Position numbers and translations under genes: made by a program. 64,000 nucleotides of DNA from Mercurialis annua (Eukaryota > Streptophyta > Magnoliopsida > Malpighiales > Euphorbiaceae), in NCBI RefSeq assembly GCF_937616625.2, contig NC_065570.1, forward strand, positions 17,742,001-17,806,000, given 5' to 3'. The notes beneath the pieces were generated by a model that saw only the letters and a program-made list of their open reading frames with translations, searched no databases and had not been told where the DNA came from. This document shows, in pieces, positions 33,874 to 44,622 of the stretch. Each line of letters begins with the position of its first letter. Position 1 is the stretch's first letter.

Positions 33874-35761
33874 CAATCACTAAGGGCATCAAACCTGTTT
33901 TTGGCAGAATTATGCATAACGTTTCTCTTCTTAGTTGGAAGGTCATCCTTAGATTTTCCTTTTTTCTTTTTTGGATGGTTTTCACTACAGAAATCTGCAC
34001 AACGATCAGGATTAAGCAAACAAGAGATTGCAGTACCCATGTTGTTAGAAAGATCATTAGCCATGTAAATGCGCTCAACATTAGATTGCGGGATGTGAGA
34101 GTTAATATCCAACTCCTTGTGAGCTTGAGTATTAATCTCCACATTACCACCCTCAGCAATGTCAACAAACTCAGAAGTAATAGTGTTAGTAGGGGAATCC
34201 TTGGAAGGGAGAGTAACAGCCGGACAATCTACTACATAAAGAGTTTAAATATTTGAAGTCGGGTCCTCAAAAATGCCATCTGAAAGAGCTTGATTCTGAT
34301 TCAATAAATCAGCCCCTTGGACTTGGTTCAAGTCATCCGTAGGAAACACAATATTATTAATAATATTACTCAAATCATAAATAACAAGATTAGACACAAC
34401 ATCAACAAAGGTCTCAATATTAGAAGCATCAGGAACAATTTCAGTATTATTAAAAACAGTTGTCAAAACAGCCCTAGAATTCAAGTTAGAAACAACTTGC
34501 ATTAAGTTTGAAGAGGTCATATTACCAGTAGAAGATGGTACCTTTCTCTTACCTTTGTCCTTAGTCGAAAATCTAACCTTTTTTGCAACCGAAAGGCCCT
34601 TAGAAGCAGTCTTGTGTAACTCGGCTTTATGCAATTTTGAAATTGCCGAAGCACTCTTAGAAATGTGCATCTCATTTTGAATAATAGACGAGTTTACTAA
34701 ATCATTTTGTTTCTCAATAACAACCATATCATTAGCCTTCTCAAAAGCAACGTTAGAATTATTAAGAGCATTGGCAATCTTAGAAGAAATAGATTTTTTT
34801 GAAAAACTTGCCACTCACTATTTTGAATCAAATTAGAAGTAGACTTACTTGAAGAAGGAGCTTGCTTATGAGATAGGGGCAGCCATTGCATCATTCTTAG
34901 AAGTCGTAGTATTAACATTAGGGGCAGCCCCGAAGTTGCTTGGTTGATTTCTCGAAGCACGCCGCCAAGTAGACATAGAATGTCCTTGAAGGTTGCAACT
35001 AGAGCAATAAGACAGGTTGCCTTTATAGACAATGTCTTCGAAAAAACCATCATCTTCTTTTGTACCAATCCACATTGTATGTGGAAGCTCCTTAGCAAGG
35101 TCAATTTCTACACAAACACGGGCATGCATAGGATGAGAATAGTTTTGAGTGCTCACATCGGTTTGTAGAAATCTTCCAAAACCGGAAACAATTTGCTTCA
35201 ACATAGCTTGGTTGTAGTAGCACAATGGCAATTGTGGTAGCTTAATCCAAGTGGTAGCTAGAGTAGACTCTTTATTAGGATCAAAATCTGGAGTCCATCG
35301 AAATAGGCGGATTAGAGATGTGCCAATGCGATGAGAATCACAAGCCATTGCTTTCACAACATCCTGCACATCATGAAGAATAATAAGCACATGACGGTGA
35401 TCAAGCATGCCTACCATAGGAGTAGCCGTTAGAGACCAATATTTTGCGATATGATCTCTAATAGTAATAATAGAAGGAAGCCCTGTAGTAAATTTTGCCA
35501 CAAGAGTATTGGAATGTTGTTGGTACGAAGCATTCATCTCGGTTGGAGTAAAAATAATACTTGGAACACCGTTTTTCTTTCCATAGCTTCTATTGGACAA
35601 AGGAATATGATTGAAAAGATGGCCTGTGAGTTGTTTAGAAGCCAAAGCATAAGATCTAGGTTGAGTCATGGGCTGATTCTCCGGTTTTGTTGCCCCATTA
35701 TCAATCGATTGCTTCTCACTTGCAGCAACCACATGAGGAGAAGATATAGTTGTCGTAGTAA
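33873..35761 (-). pseudogene. LINE-C ORF1: gag-like RNA-binding protein
   Basis: Plant LINE ORF1 of the DUF4283 plus zinc-knuckle type, which packages element RNA. The DUF4283-like region lies at about 35180-35560 (STLATTWIKLPQLPL is a typical segment). The knuckle near 34975-35025 reads CSSCNLQGHSMSTW, so the last zinc ligand Cys is replaced by Trp. The C-terminal half (33873-34814) is Asn/Ser/Lys-rich with a basic KKKKGKSK stretch. Breaks: a stop at 34866-34868 and others in the next 60 bases, with the coding sense carried there by another frame (two compensating shifts), and a stop at 34245-34247. No ATG is seen at the expected start. Confidence 0.85.
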
Positions 35762-35773
35762 GCGGAGGGAAGC

Positions 35774-35915
35774 ACCACTAAAGCAATAAATAACAAACCA
35801 TAATACAAGTACGATGCAAAGGTAGCCAACAAATAAAAATATAGGATTGCAAAAGGCACAACAAAAAATAAAGGAGGAGAATAAGGACAAGCAAAAGCTC
35901 AAGTGTGGGGGAATT
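35774..35915 (+). mobile_element. 3' internal tail of an Athila/Tat-like Gypsy element
   Basis: Ends with the purine-rich AAGTGTGGGGGAATT directly before an LTR beginning TGATA. GTGTGGGGGA before TGATA is the usual polypurine tract and LTR junction in plant Athila/Tat Gypsy elements. No coding sequence is retained. Confidence 0.65.
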
Positions 35916-37227
35916 TGATAAACTATAATTTTACTTGCTTTGTTAAGTATATTTTGATTTAATTGTTATGAGATTTAAATTATAGTTTGATTATTGCCCT
36001 GATTCATGGAATTTTCTAACTTTCTTTAGGATTAAGCAAATGCGTAATAAAGAGCCGAATTGACCGAAGATTGCAACAAAATTCGCTATTTAGGAGACGA
36101 CCTTACCTACAGCCGGACCTGCCCAGTAGAAAAGGCTGGAGGTGAGGTCAACTCACTGCCTCGCTATTTCGGACTCGACTTTATCTCCAGCCGGACCTGC
36201 CTAGTAGAAAAGGCTGGAGGTCCGGTCCACCTGCTGCCATGACTCTTTAGCCGGCCGGACCTGCGGCTTTACCTTCCTAGTAGAACCGGTCTGTTTTTAG
36301 TGGTTTTTCCTTTAGACTTGGGGACTGTAAAAGGAAAAAATATGAGCTGAATCAGGGTTCGATTTTGACACAACTCAGAGACCTTTGAAGCAACCATAAG
36401 GAGGAAAAAAGACCAATTGAAAATTGAAGCAAGGATTCTTGAAGACTGAAGGAAGAAATCAACTGACAATAGATCTAACCTGGAATCTAAAAAGTTTTTC
36501 CTTATTCTCTTTTCATGAACTCTTTCAATTCTGTTTTTGCTTTCCAATCTCAGATTATGTGTAGCTAAAGTTTTACATTAGAGCAAAGGATGTATTTAAT
36601 TATGGGATTCATTGTTATTTTATGGATTGAAGTTTTATATTAGCAAGAGATTGTTTAATATAGTGTTTTCAGTAATTAATTCTCGTGATCATCGTTGTTT
36701 GATTGTTTGGCATCAATTGAACTTTATTTAGAATTTATGTGAAGTATTGAGAGATGAAACATCAATTCTGATCTAGAATTAATTCGCATAACTATTGTAG
36801 GATAGAGATATACCTACGGATTTGTGTATGACATATAGGTTGTAATCCTTCATCATTCGTTTAAATTAGGGTTTGGATTGAGAAATTAAACTCACTTTAA
36901 TTGAATATGCTTTCTTGATTTGACAGAATACTAAAGCAATTTTGAATACCGTCATTGAATCACATCAATTCCATAGATGACAATGTATCTTATGATTAAG
37001 TGAAATCCCGAAACTCTAGTGTTCTTCTCCATTAATTTATCTTCACATCTTAATTTCTGTCGTTCTATTTACTTTAGTTAATTAGCTTAAACAAATTCAA
37101 TTCAAATTTATAATTTTCTTACCTGTAATTAATATAAATAATTGTTGATCCGTTGTCTCTGTGGATACGACCTTGTTTGCTACGATTACATTTTGTATAC
37201 TTGCAGGAGTTGCATTTTTAGCTATCA
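35916..37227 (+). repeat. Athila/Tat-like Gypsy 3' LTR
   Basis: Starts TGATA (35916) and ends TATCA (37227), with a typical late segment CTGTGGATACGA near 37160. It holds two imperfect units of about 80-85 bp (36080-36245) built around AGCCGGACCTGCC and AGTAGAAAAGGCTGGAGGT, with a partial third copy to about 36290. The right flank is Copia-3 gag. The partner LTR and the rest of the element are not in the window, so the left side has been lost or rearranged. Confidence 0.7.
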
Positions 37228-39267
37228 ATCCATTCTTGAACCTAATGAGAATGATAATCTGCATGATGCTTGGGGGAGATGCAGCACAATGGTGATGTCA
37301 TGGCTTTACAGATCTGTTACTCCAACTATAGCAGACAGCATTTCATGCTTGAACACATCATTGGATATGTGGAATGATCTCAAGGATCGTTTTTCGCAAG
37401 GAGACTCTTACAAGTTAGGTGACATTCAAGAAGAAATTTATGCTTTTCAACAGAATTCTTTATCAATTTCTGAATATTCAAGAAGAAATTTATGCTTTTC
37501 CAGTGTGCATTTGCATACCTAAATGCACTTGCAATGGTTATGAGATAATCATAAAGAATTTCTCCAATGATCAGGTTACTAAGTTTTTAAAGGGTTTGAA
37601 TGATCAATTTGGGAATATTAGACAGCAAATTCTTATGACTGAACCTTTGTTGCCTATGAACAAAGTTTTTTCAATGATATTACATAATGAAAGACAGATT
37701 TCTGGCTCATACAATGCCAAAAATGCAATTGACTCAAATGTGCTAATGGCAAAAGGAAATAGTCAGTTTGATGGTGAATCAAATGAGTTTAATTCTGACT
37801 ATGAATCCAGTGTTTGTTTTGCCAGAGGAAGAGGTGGAAACAATTACAGAGGAAATTTCAGAAGAACTCCACCTGGTTTTTCTTATAATCGAGGAACAAA
37901 ATAAAAATTATGCTCATATTGTGGTTATACAGGACATACAATTGATATCTGCTATAGAAAACATGGTTATCCACCAGGTTTTTCTTCAAAGGCTAAAGGA
38001 GAGACTTCATATGCTAATCAAGTTGATTATTCAACTTATAATTCAACTGAGTCTAGTCAGAATGCTAGAATGAATGATCCTGGGAAACATGGACAAAGAC
38101 CTGACTTTCCTAGCCATCACTATGGCAACACTGATTCTTCTATATCTGGAAGATCAGTATTTCCTTTCATACCTGAGCAATGTCAGAAAATCATTGCATT
38201 AATTCAACAGGATGGTGGAGGAATCTCACAAGGAAGCACAACACATGTAAATTATGTCCATTCTCTTGCTGCTAACTTCAAACCAATTGAACAAGGTACA
38301 ATTCATACTTGTTCTTTCACTGCCACTTCTTATTAAGATACTTAGATTTTAGACACAGCAACAGATCATATTGTTTGCAATTAAAGTTTCTTTAAGACTT
38401 ATCACAGTGTTACCAATGTTCATGTGAAACTACCTACTGGTCAGTTAGTTTTAGTAACACATATAGGTGAAATACAATTGAGTGATGATTTAGTTCTGCA
38501 TAATGTTTTACATGTGCCAGACTTCACATTCAATTTAATATCAGCAAGTAAACTTACATATGATAAGACTTTGTGCTTAATTATCTACAATGATACTTGC
38601 TTTATCCAGGAAGTGACCTCATGGAAAATGATTGGCTCAGGTAAGAAAGAAAAGGAGCTATACATTTTGAAGCCGGATGCTTTAAGAGTTTCTACATGTA
38701 ATAAAGTAGCTAAACATAGACCTGCTCTCTCTAATGTTTGGCATTTCAGATTAGGTCACTTGTCTCAAAATAGAATAAAATTGCTTAGAAAATTAGACAC
38801 ATCTATTCAGACCTCAGATATAGATGCTTGTGATATTTGTCATTATGCTAAACAAAAAAGATTGCCATTTCCAATAAGCTCTTCTGTTAGCAATGCTATT
38901 TTTGATCTATTGCATGTAGACATTTGGGGACCAGTCTCTACAAATTCTTTGCAGGGATACAAGTATTTTTTGACTCTTATTGATGATCATTCTCATTATA
39001 CTTGGATCTTTCTTATGAAACACAAGTCAGAAACCAGGAGCCATCTGCAGAATTTTGTAGTCTATGTGTAGAATCAATTCTCAAAAACAGTTAAAACCTT
39101 GAGATCTGATAATGGACTTGAGTTCAACTTCCCAAAATTATACAACAAGTATGGGATCCTGCATCAAACTAGTTGTGTACATACACCTCAACAAAATAGC
39201 ATTGTGGAACGTAAACATCAGCATATATTAAATGTCTCAATGGCATTGAAGTTTCAGTCTGATCTTC
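37228..39267 (+). pseudogene. Copia-3 gag-pol, first part: gag, zinc knuckle, protease, integrase N-half
   Basis: One long frame broken by stops. Gag (from 37228, N-terminus missing) contains VMSWLYRSVTPTIADS and LWNDLKDRF-like signature segments. A 25-bp direct repeat (37423-37447, 37476-37500; offset 53) marks a frame break. The zinc knuckle CSYCGYTGHTIDIC is at 37911-37952, just after a stop at 37902-37904. The protease site reads DTATDHI near 38350 (usual DTGATDHI), next to stops at 38334-38336, near 38344 and near 38381. The integrase has the zinc region (WHFRLGHL, CDICHYAKQ), DIWGP near 38920, a CAG-to-TAG type stop at 39069-39071, RSDNG near 39102, and the catalytic Glu in IVERKHQH. 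It is cut at 39267 by G1 and resumes at 58004. Confidence 0.9.
39263..39267. repeat. Target-site duplication of G1, left copy
   Basis: TCTTC here and TCTTT at 57999-58003 differ by one base. Skipping G1 and one copy makes the Copia-3 integrase frame continuous. Confidence 0.85.
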
Positions 39268-42200
39268 TGTCACGACCCAAATTATTGAGTTGCAACCGGC
39301 GCTAGGAAATGGGAGTGGTAGCTCCAAAACCCGTAGCAAGCCTAAAAATACATACAAATTTTTTCGCAAATAAAATCATATTTCATATAACACAATAATA
39401 TCAAAATACACAAGACCCCTGTTTGAAACATACATCAGAGTTAAAGCGCTTTACAAAATAGAGTCTGTCTACTCTAAACTACTGCGGACTTGCTAGAATG
39501 AGAACCTGGTCTCATGACTCGTACTACTTTCGAGAATTAAAACTTCGGAAGCTTCGATCTCCAAATCGTACCTAACTCAACCTGTAAAAATTGGAGTGAC
39601 AATGGGGTCAGTATAAAACTGAGTGAATAGACACAACAGATGAAAACGTTTAAAAACCTCTTTATGTAGAAAATATTCTTTTTGGATCATACTCCGTATG
39701 ATCTTACTTCCAAACATACTTCGTATGTTCATTCATACTTTTATAGGTCATGTACGTGTCATAAACTAAGCGTTTAAGTTATAGACGTACTTGATACCTT
39801 TGCCTCATTCTTATATCTCATGTACCTTTTATACTACGTACATACTTGACATGTTTTGTTTACAGTTATGATTTTGATTGTCTTTGTTTTTCTCATTAAG
39901 TTTCTCTGACTTTTTGTTTCTGACATCGATAGTAAAGCCAACCGATGCGTTTCACATGTCTGACATTGATAGCAAAGCCAGCCGATGTGTTTTCGATCAA
40001 CGCCAACCGATGTATCTTATTTCATATCTTAGTTATTGCTCTTATCTCGTATTGATTCTCGATATATTATGCTTGATTTTATTTTCATATGAGTCCCGAG
40101 GACTATTATCGAGAATGGGTGAGATATAGGTCTCGGGATAATCCTACAAAGTTCAGCCTTGTATCTCAATTCTTATATTTGGCTGTACTATTGTACAATT
40201 CTTGTTTTACGTTTATTAATTGATTTTTTTATTTTTCGTTCTACTGTATTGATCCTTTATGGAACATGGCATGCACATTACAATCTATAAGCATACATCT
40301 ATAACACACGCACGTATGAGTATTTATTATGATTGATAATACATATAGGAATGTACACTGCTTCCTTATTCATATTTGACCTGATACACGTGTATTGGTC
40401 GATATTCGATTATGATTCTAGTTACTTTACCCTTCCCTGGTACTTTAAGGATTTATGCTCTTTTCGTATATTTATGTTATTTCATAAAATAACATAATAC
40501 AATTGTTTATAAGCATACATACGTAATACTTTTGAAATCATACCTATCATATACTTTGCAAACATATTTATATTCATATAGCTCGTCGTATTAAAATATG
40601 CGCCTCATCGAATATACGCAAATATAATAATAGCAAAAATTAATAAAATTCAAGCTATATCTACGTAGTAAAAAGTTGGTTTTCTAGCCAACTTTGGCTA
40701 TTAAAAACGCGTACTTAAAATAGTCTGATCCCTAAACAAAACCGACATTCTTAAAGTTCGGAACGTCGCCTACAACTTTCGTTTAGGTCTCGGACTCAGA
40801 CTAGCACCTGTAGGTGTCGGAAAATAAATCGAAAGTTGGTTCCCTGATTTAAACCTTTTTGGGGCTGCATAAACAGTCCACTAGGACTGCTACTTTGGGC
40901 TTCAATACCGAGCACGTATAACGATCATTTTCCAAAACAAACTCGACATACTCAATCTTCATATTCATATCTACAACTTCCGTGAAGACTTCGACTAGTT
41001 TCGGTGTCTCGATAATTCATTATGATTTTTCAAAGTTGACTACTTAATTATGTTTAAAACAGTTTGTATAACTTTCTTATTTTGACCCAACTTTGAAATT
41101 CAATATCTTTTAATCCGCCTTAATATACATATGATTAATTTACCAAAAATCCATCTATGAAACACCCTCTATGTATTCCACTCATGTCGGAGTTAAAAAT
41201 ATTAAGGTTCGAGGTTTGTTTTTATATGCGAAGTACCCTTCATGGCTTGACGCATTTATTTTCAGATTTTTACATTTCTAACATGCTATCTATTTCAGTC
41301 ATCCTAACCATTTTTATTTATCCAAATCATCAACCGATTGTCACGTTATATTCCCTGTATACTCATTATGACATACTGCTCAAACGTTTTCAAAAACCAT
41401 TGCTCGAAGTCGCTCAAAATTTTGTCGAAACCAGTCCCCTTGGATTGTTTTGGAATTGCAATTCTGCAGTCCCTGTTATGTATTGCCCAGCTCTTATTCA
41501 AAGAGCTGGGTTGTTCTTGCTTCAAGAGCAAGCTCTGTTCTTTAAGAGCAGAGCCACACATCTGCTCGTTTGAGCAGATGTTGTTCTGCTCGTAGGAGCA
41601 GAGCAGTTTCTGCTCTCAAGAGCAGAACACGTTTCTGCTCTTGCGAGCAGAAACTGTTCAGCTTTTCTTGAGCAGAAGAAAGCTCCAAACTTTCATCTAA
41701 TTGCTTCCATTTCATACCAACATACTCACCCTAAACCAGCAGCAAAATCTTTGAAAATAATCAATCACAACTCTCTAAATTCTCACCCAAACATAGCAAC
41801 AAACTCAGTTTTTCAGCAATTATTATAGCAGCAATTTAATCAACTTTATCTCAGCAAAACCTAATAAAATTCTCAATCAAACTCAAATTTAAATGTTATG
41901 CCTCGTTCCCTTATGTGTTAGCTCCATGACCAGCTTGAATCACTAAAAACGATGACCGAATCATTGAGAATTGATGATTGCCGTGTAGTATGTTCAAGAT
42001 GGTGACGATGGAGAAGATGACTTCATTCAATTAGAAGTGTGGGGAAAAATTTCCATGTAAATGCTTAAAATTTACACCCCTTATAGCTTAATCCCTCAAC
42101 TCTCTACTTTTCCAATTTAATTCCAATTTGTTTTTTTATAATTAAACGGAACCTTCACGATTCTTATTTATCGATAATTCTAATAGACCCGCTTCGGTCT

Positions 42201-42302
42201 AAGTTCTTATTATCCAATCTTAATCTGATATTCTCGTTCTTAATCTTTACGATTATACCTCGTGGCACTCTATGTAATAACTTAAAAATTTGGGTTATTA
42301 CA
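39268..42302 (-). repeat. G1 3' LTR
   Basis: TGTCACGACCCAAATTATTG to GGGTTATTACA on +, 3035 bp. It is shorter than its partner because it lacks three blocks present there (about 115 bp near 55870-55985, about 90 bp near 57356-57450, about 290 bp near 57600-57890). It contains tandem copies of a roughly 40-bp unit (39920-40015) and a hairpin array (41465-41690). Confidence 0.9.
41465..41690. repeat. Hairpin array in G1 LTR (CTGCTC/GAGCAG)
   Basis: A chain of small inverted repeats such as CTGCTCGTTTGAGCAG, CTGCTCTCAAGAGCAG and CTGCTCTTGCGAGCAG, each with a 4-base loop, plus looser CTCTT/AAGAG pairs. It is conserved in the other LTR at 56815-57010. Confidence 0.9.
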
Positions 42303-42315
42303 TTCTTCCCCCCTT
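42303..42315 (-). other. Polypurine tract of G1
   Basis: TTCTTCCCCCCTT on + (AAGGGGGGAAGAA on the reverse strand) adjoins the inner end of the 3' LTR. It is the expected plus-strand primer and sets the element orientation. Confidence 0.9.
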
Positions 42316-43536
42316 ATAAAAATTCGTCCTCGAATTTTCATAATCTTCTTATACTACTTAACCAATCCTTATTCATAACTTATCATTCTTTTCCTTCCAA
42401 ACTTCCGCTGCGATACTTTGATTAATAATTCACAAACTGTTGACTTTACAGTTAGTTTTATACGGTGTCCCATCTATTACTATCTTTAGATGAAAGTACC
42501 TCGATATACTTATCGAGTAACTTCTTATGCTAACAATCCTAACCATTTTCTTACTACTTGATTCATAATTACTGTGAATCAATTCTCTTTATTCGACCTT
42601 CTCGAACAACGCTGGTTTGTACGTAGGGTTCATATCCCATTATGTACTAACTTTGATGTTCTATTTCTTCATTCTAGAGGTAAACATGCTTCTAGTTTAA
42701 ACGTAGTCGCTATTAATTTACAACATGTAAAGTAGCCTTGTTCATCTTGTATTTAATCATATAAGACTGCTTTAGAGATTTGCAATTTAAATCTTGATTA
42801 TGTTTCATTTCGCGATACATTATTCGTTATTCTATACACGTATGTTCTTATGTAGGCCTAATAAGGTGATCAGTCTTGTTCTATGCCTGTAGGTACAAAG
42901 TCATTGTCTGAGATTACTTACGTTTAAAAACTCATCCGTTTAAATTCTCGATACTTTCCATTTTTTAAATCATGTCATAATTGTGCACCAGTGTGATGAC
43001 TTCTCTCATCACAAGAGTTGCAATGACACTCCTCTTTTTCATTTCCAGACATACACAATGTATATGATGCATATTCTATTAGTGAATGCAATATGGATGT
43101 AGTGATGCAGTTCTATTCGTGTCAATGCGATGTTTTTATGATTCGTGTCCCCGCACAATTATGTCTTTACAAAACATTTCGTTTCATCAAATACATTTCT
43201 TTTTGTAAAACGGGATTTACACAAGTTTCTATCGGCATAAGACTCTGTGCAAACTACTTATTTATAGAGATTAACGCTCTATCGTTCACAAACTAAATAC
43301 ATCTATTACATGCAAAAAGATATAACCTTATTCGTCTGTTCAGGCGTCGTGTGAAGCACACGTCCTAAACGTTTTTGTCTGTACTAAATTAGTTCAAGAG
43401 GTCTGATCACTATTGAGCTTCTTGTGTTCGGACATTATGACTTCCACAACTACTATGTGGTCTAGCTTTTAGTATTTAACCAGAAGTCATCGTAGAAACA
43501 AATCTATGGGCATTTCGCATGATTCATTGTGTTCCG
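42316..43536 (-). other. G1 non-coding region between gag and 3' LTR
   Basis: 1.2 kb where pol would lie in a complete Gypsy element. I see no protease, RT, RNase H or integrase motif. Segments near 42980-43130 (a GTGCACCAGTGTGATGAC-type stretch, GATGCAGTTCTATTC) recur in G2 near 50343-50500. Confidence 0.65.
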
Positions 43537-44622
43537 TTATACATAATGTGGGCATTCTCTCTCGTAGTGACATTGTTGTGCACACTTAAAACATATATCC
43601 CTTGCAGCTTGACAGATACCTAAGTGTCTTCTACCACATTGTGGACATATGGGATTTGTAAAACTGGAACTTCCTTGCTTAGACTTCATATTAATGGTTT
43701 TAGCCCTTTTGGTCGTTTTTCCTTGCCGGCCCATCTTATGGGTCCGGCCATGTCGCCGTTTAGTTTCTTCTCTCACTTGTCTAGACGTTTGATGTTCGTA
43801 ATTCAAACATTCGCTTCTTGTCTGATTTGGACGTGAAGGATCCGAAATTTCATCGAAATGGATTAGTGCACGTTCCATTTGTCTTGCACTATCAACAAGC
43901 TGAATAAATTCTTTATCATTATAACTCAGTAATCAAATAAATTGAGGTCCTAATCCATTCACAAATCTTGTATTAACTCGGACCCCATCTATCATTAAGT
44001 CTGGAGCAAATCTGCTGAGTCGATTAAACTCGGTGACATAATCCTGAACTGATCCATCACCTCGAGATAATGATAATAACTTGTCTCTCTTACCTTCAAC
44101 CACAACAAATGGTAGGAAGAATTCTTTAAATCGGGTCACAAACTCTGTCCCATGTTGTTTGACCCATTATCAGTCTGATTACTTGTCAAAACCAATCCAT
44201 GGCTGGACCTTTCATTGACATCTCAATTACCATTATTGTTTGTCTTTCGTGTGCTTGGAGTCTACGAGCATTCTGTTCAACTTCTTCTAGGAAATCGAGT
44301 GCATCACTTGATCCATCAAACTTCTTTGAGCTTAACTTCGTATAAGACAATAACAAATCTCTATCTGTATTTCTCTCTTCTCGTAGATACTGTCGTTGTA
44401 TCAACTGCCCCATCATTAACATACAATTCCGCATATCAGTTACCTCTGCTTCCAACTGATTAACATCGACATTGGATGGTTGCGGCACTCTTGGTGCCTG
44501 CACGTTCCCGACTTGGCCTACTCCATGTTCCTCTTGATCTCTGCCCCGTCCACGGCCTCTACCTGCCGATTGGACCTGGTTATATTCGCCCGTATTACCT
44601 CTGGCCTCCTCGCGGGCCTCGT
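43537..44622 (-). pseudogene. G1 gag, main part with zinc knuckle
   Basis: Structural capsid/nucleocapsid protein of a Gypsy element. On the reverse strand an Arg/Gly-rich N-terminal part (RGRGRGR near 44540) is followed by a helical region and the retrotransposon gag core (GSVQDYVTEFNRLSRFAPD near 44000-44080). A basic stretch and the knuckle CFKCAQQCHYEREC near 43543-43585 complete it. The frame breaks once near 44150-44188 and has a stop at 43933-43935. A stop closely follows the knuckle at 43537, which ends gag without fusion to pol. The N-terminal end is cut at 44622 by G2 and continues at 53593. Confidence 0.85.
44618..44622. repeat. Target-site duplication of G2, left copy
   Basis: CTCGT here and CCCGT at 53588-53592 differ by one base. 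Skipping G2 and one copy joins the gag frame without a stop. Confidence 0.8.

Noticed and set aside
36060..36242. 60-codon frame with internally repeated protein sequence
   Set aside because: Reflects the tandem repeat in the Athila/Tat-like LTR, not a gene.
41157..41595. Open frames of 85-138 codons in G1 LTRs (also 56505-57030)
   Set aside because: They lie across the LTR and its hairpin array, differ between the two LTRs by frame-changing indels, and show no domain.
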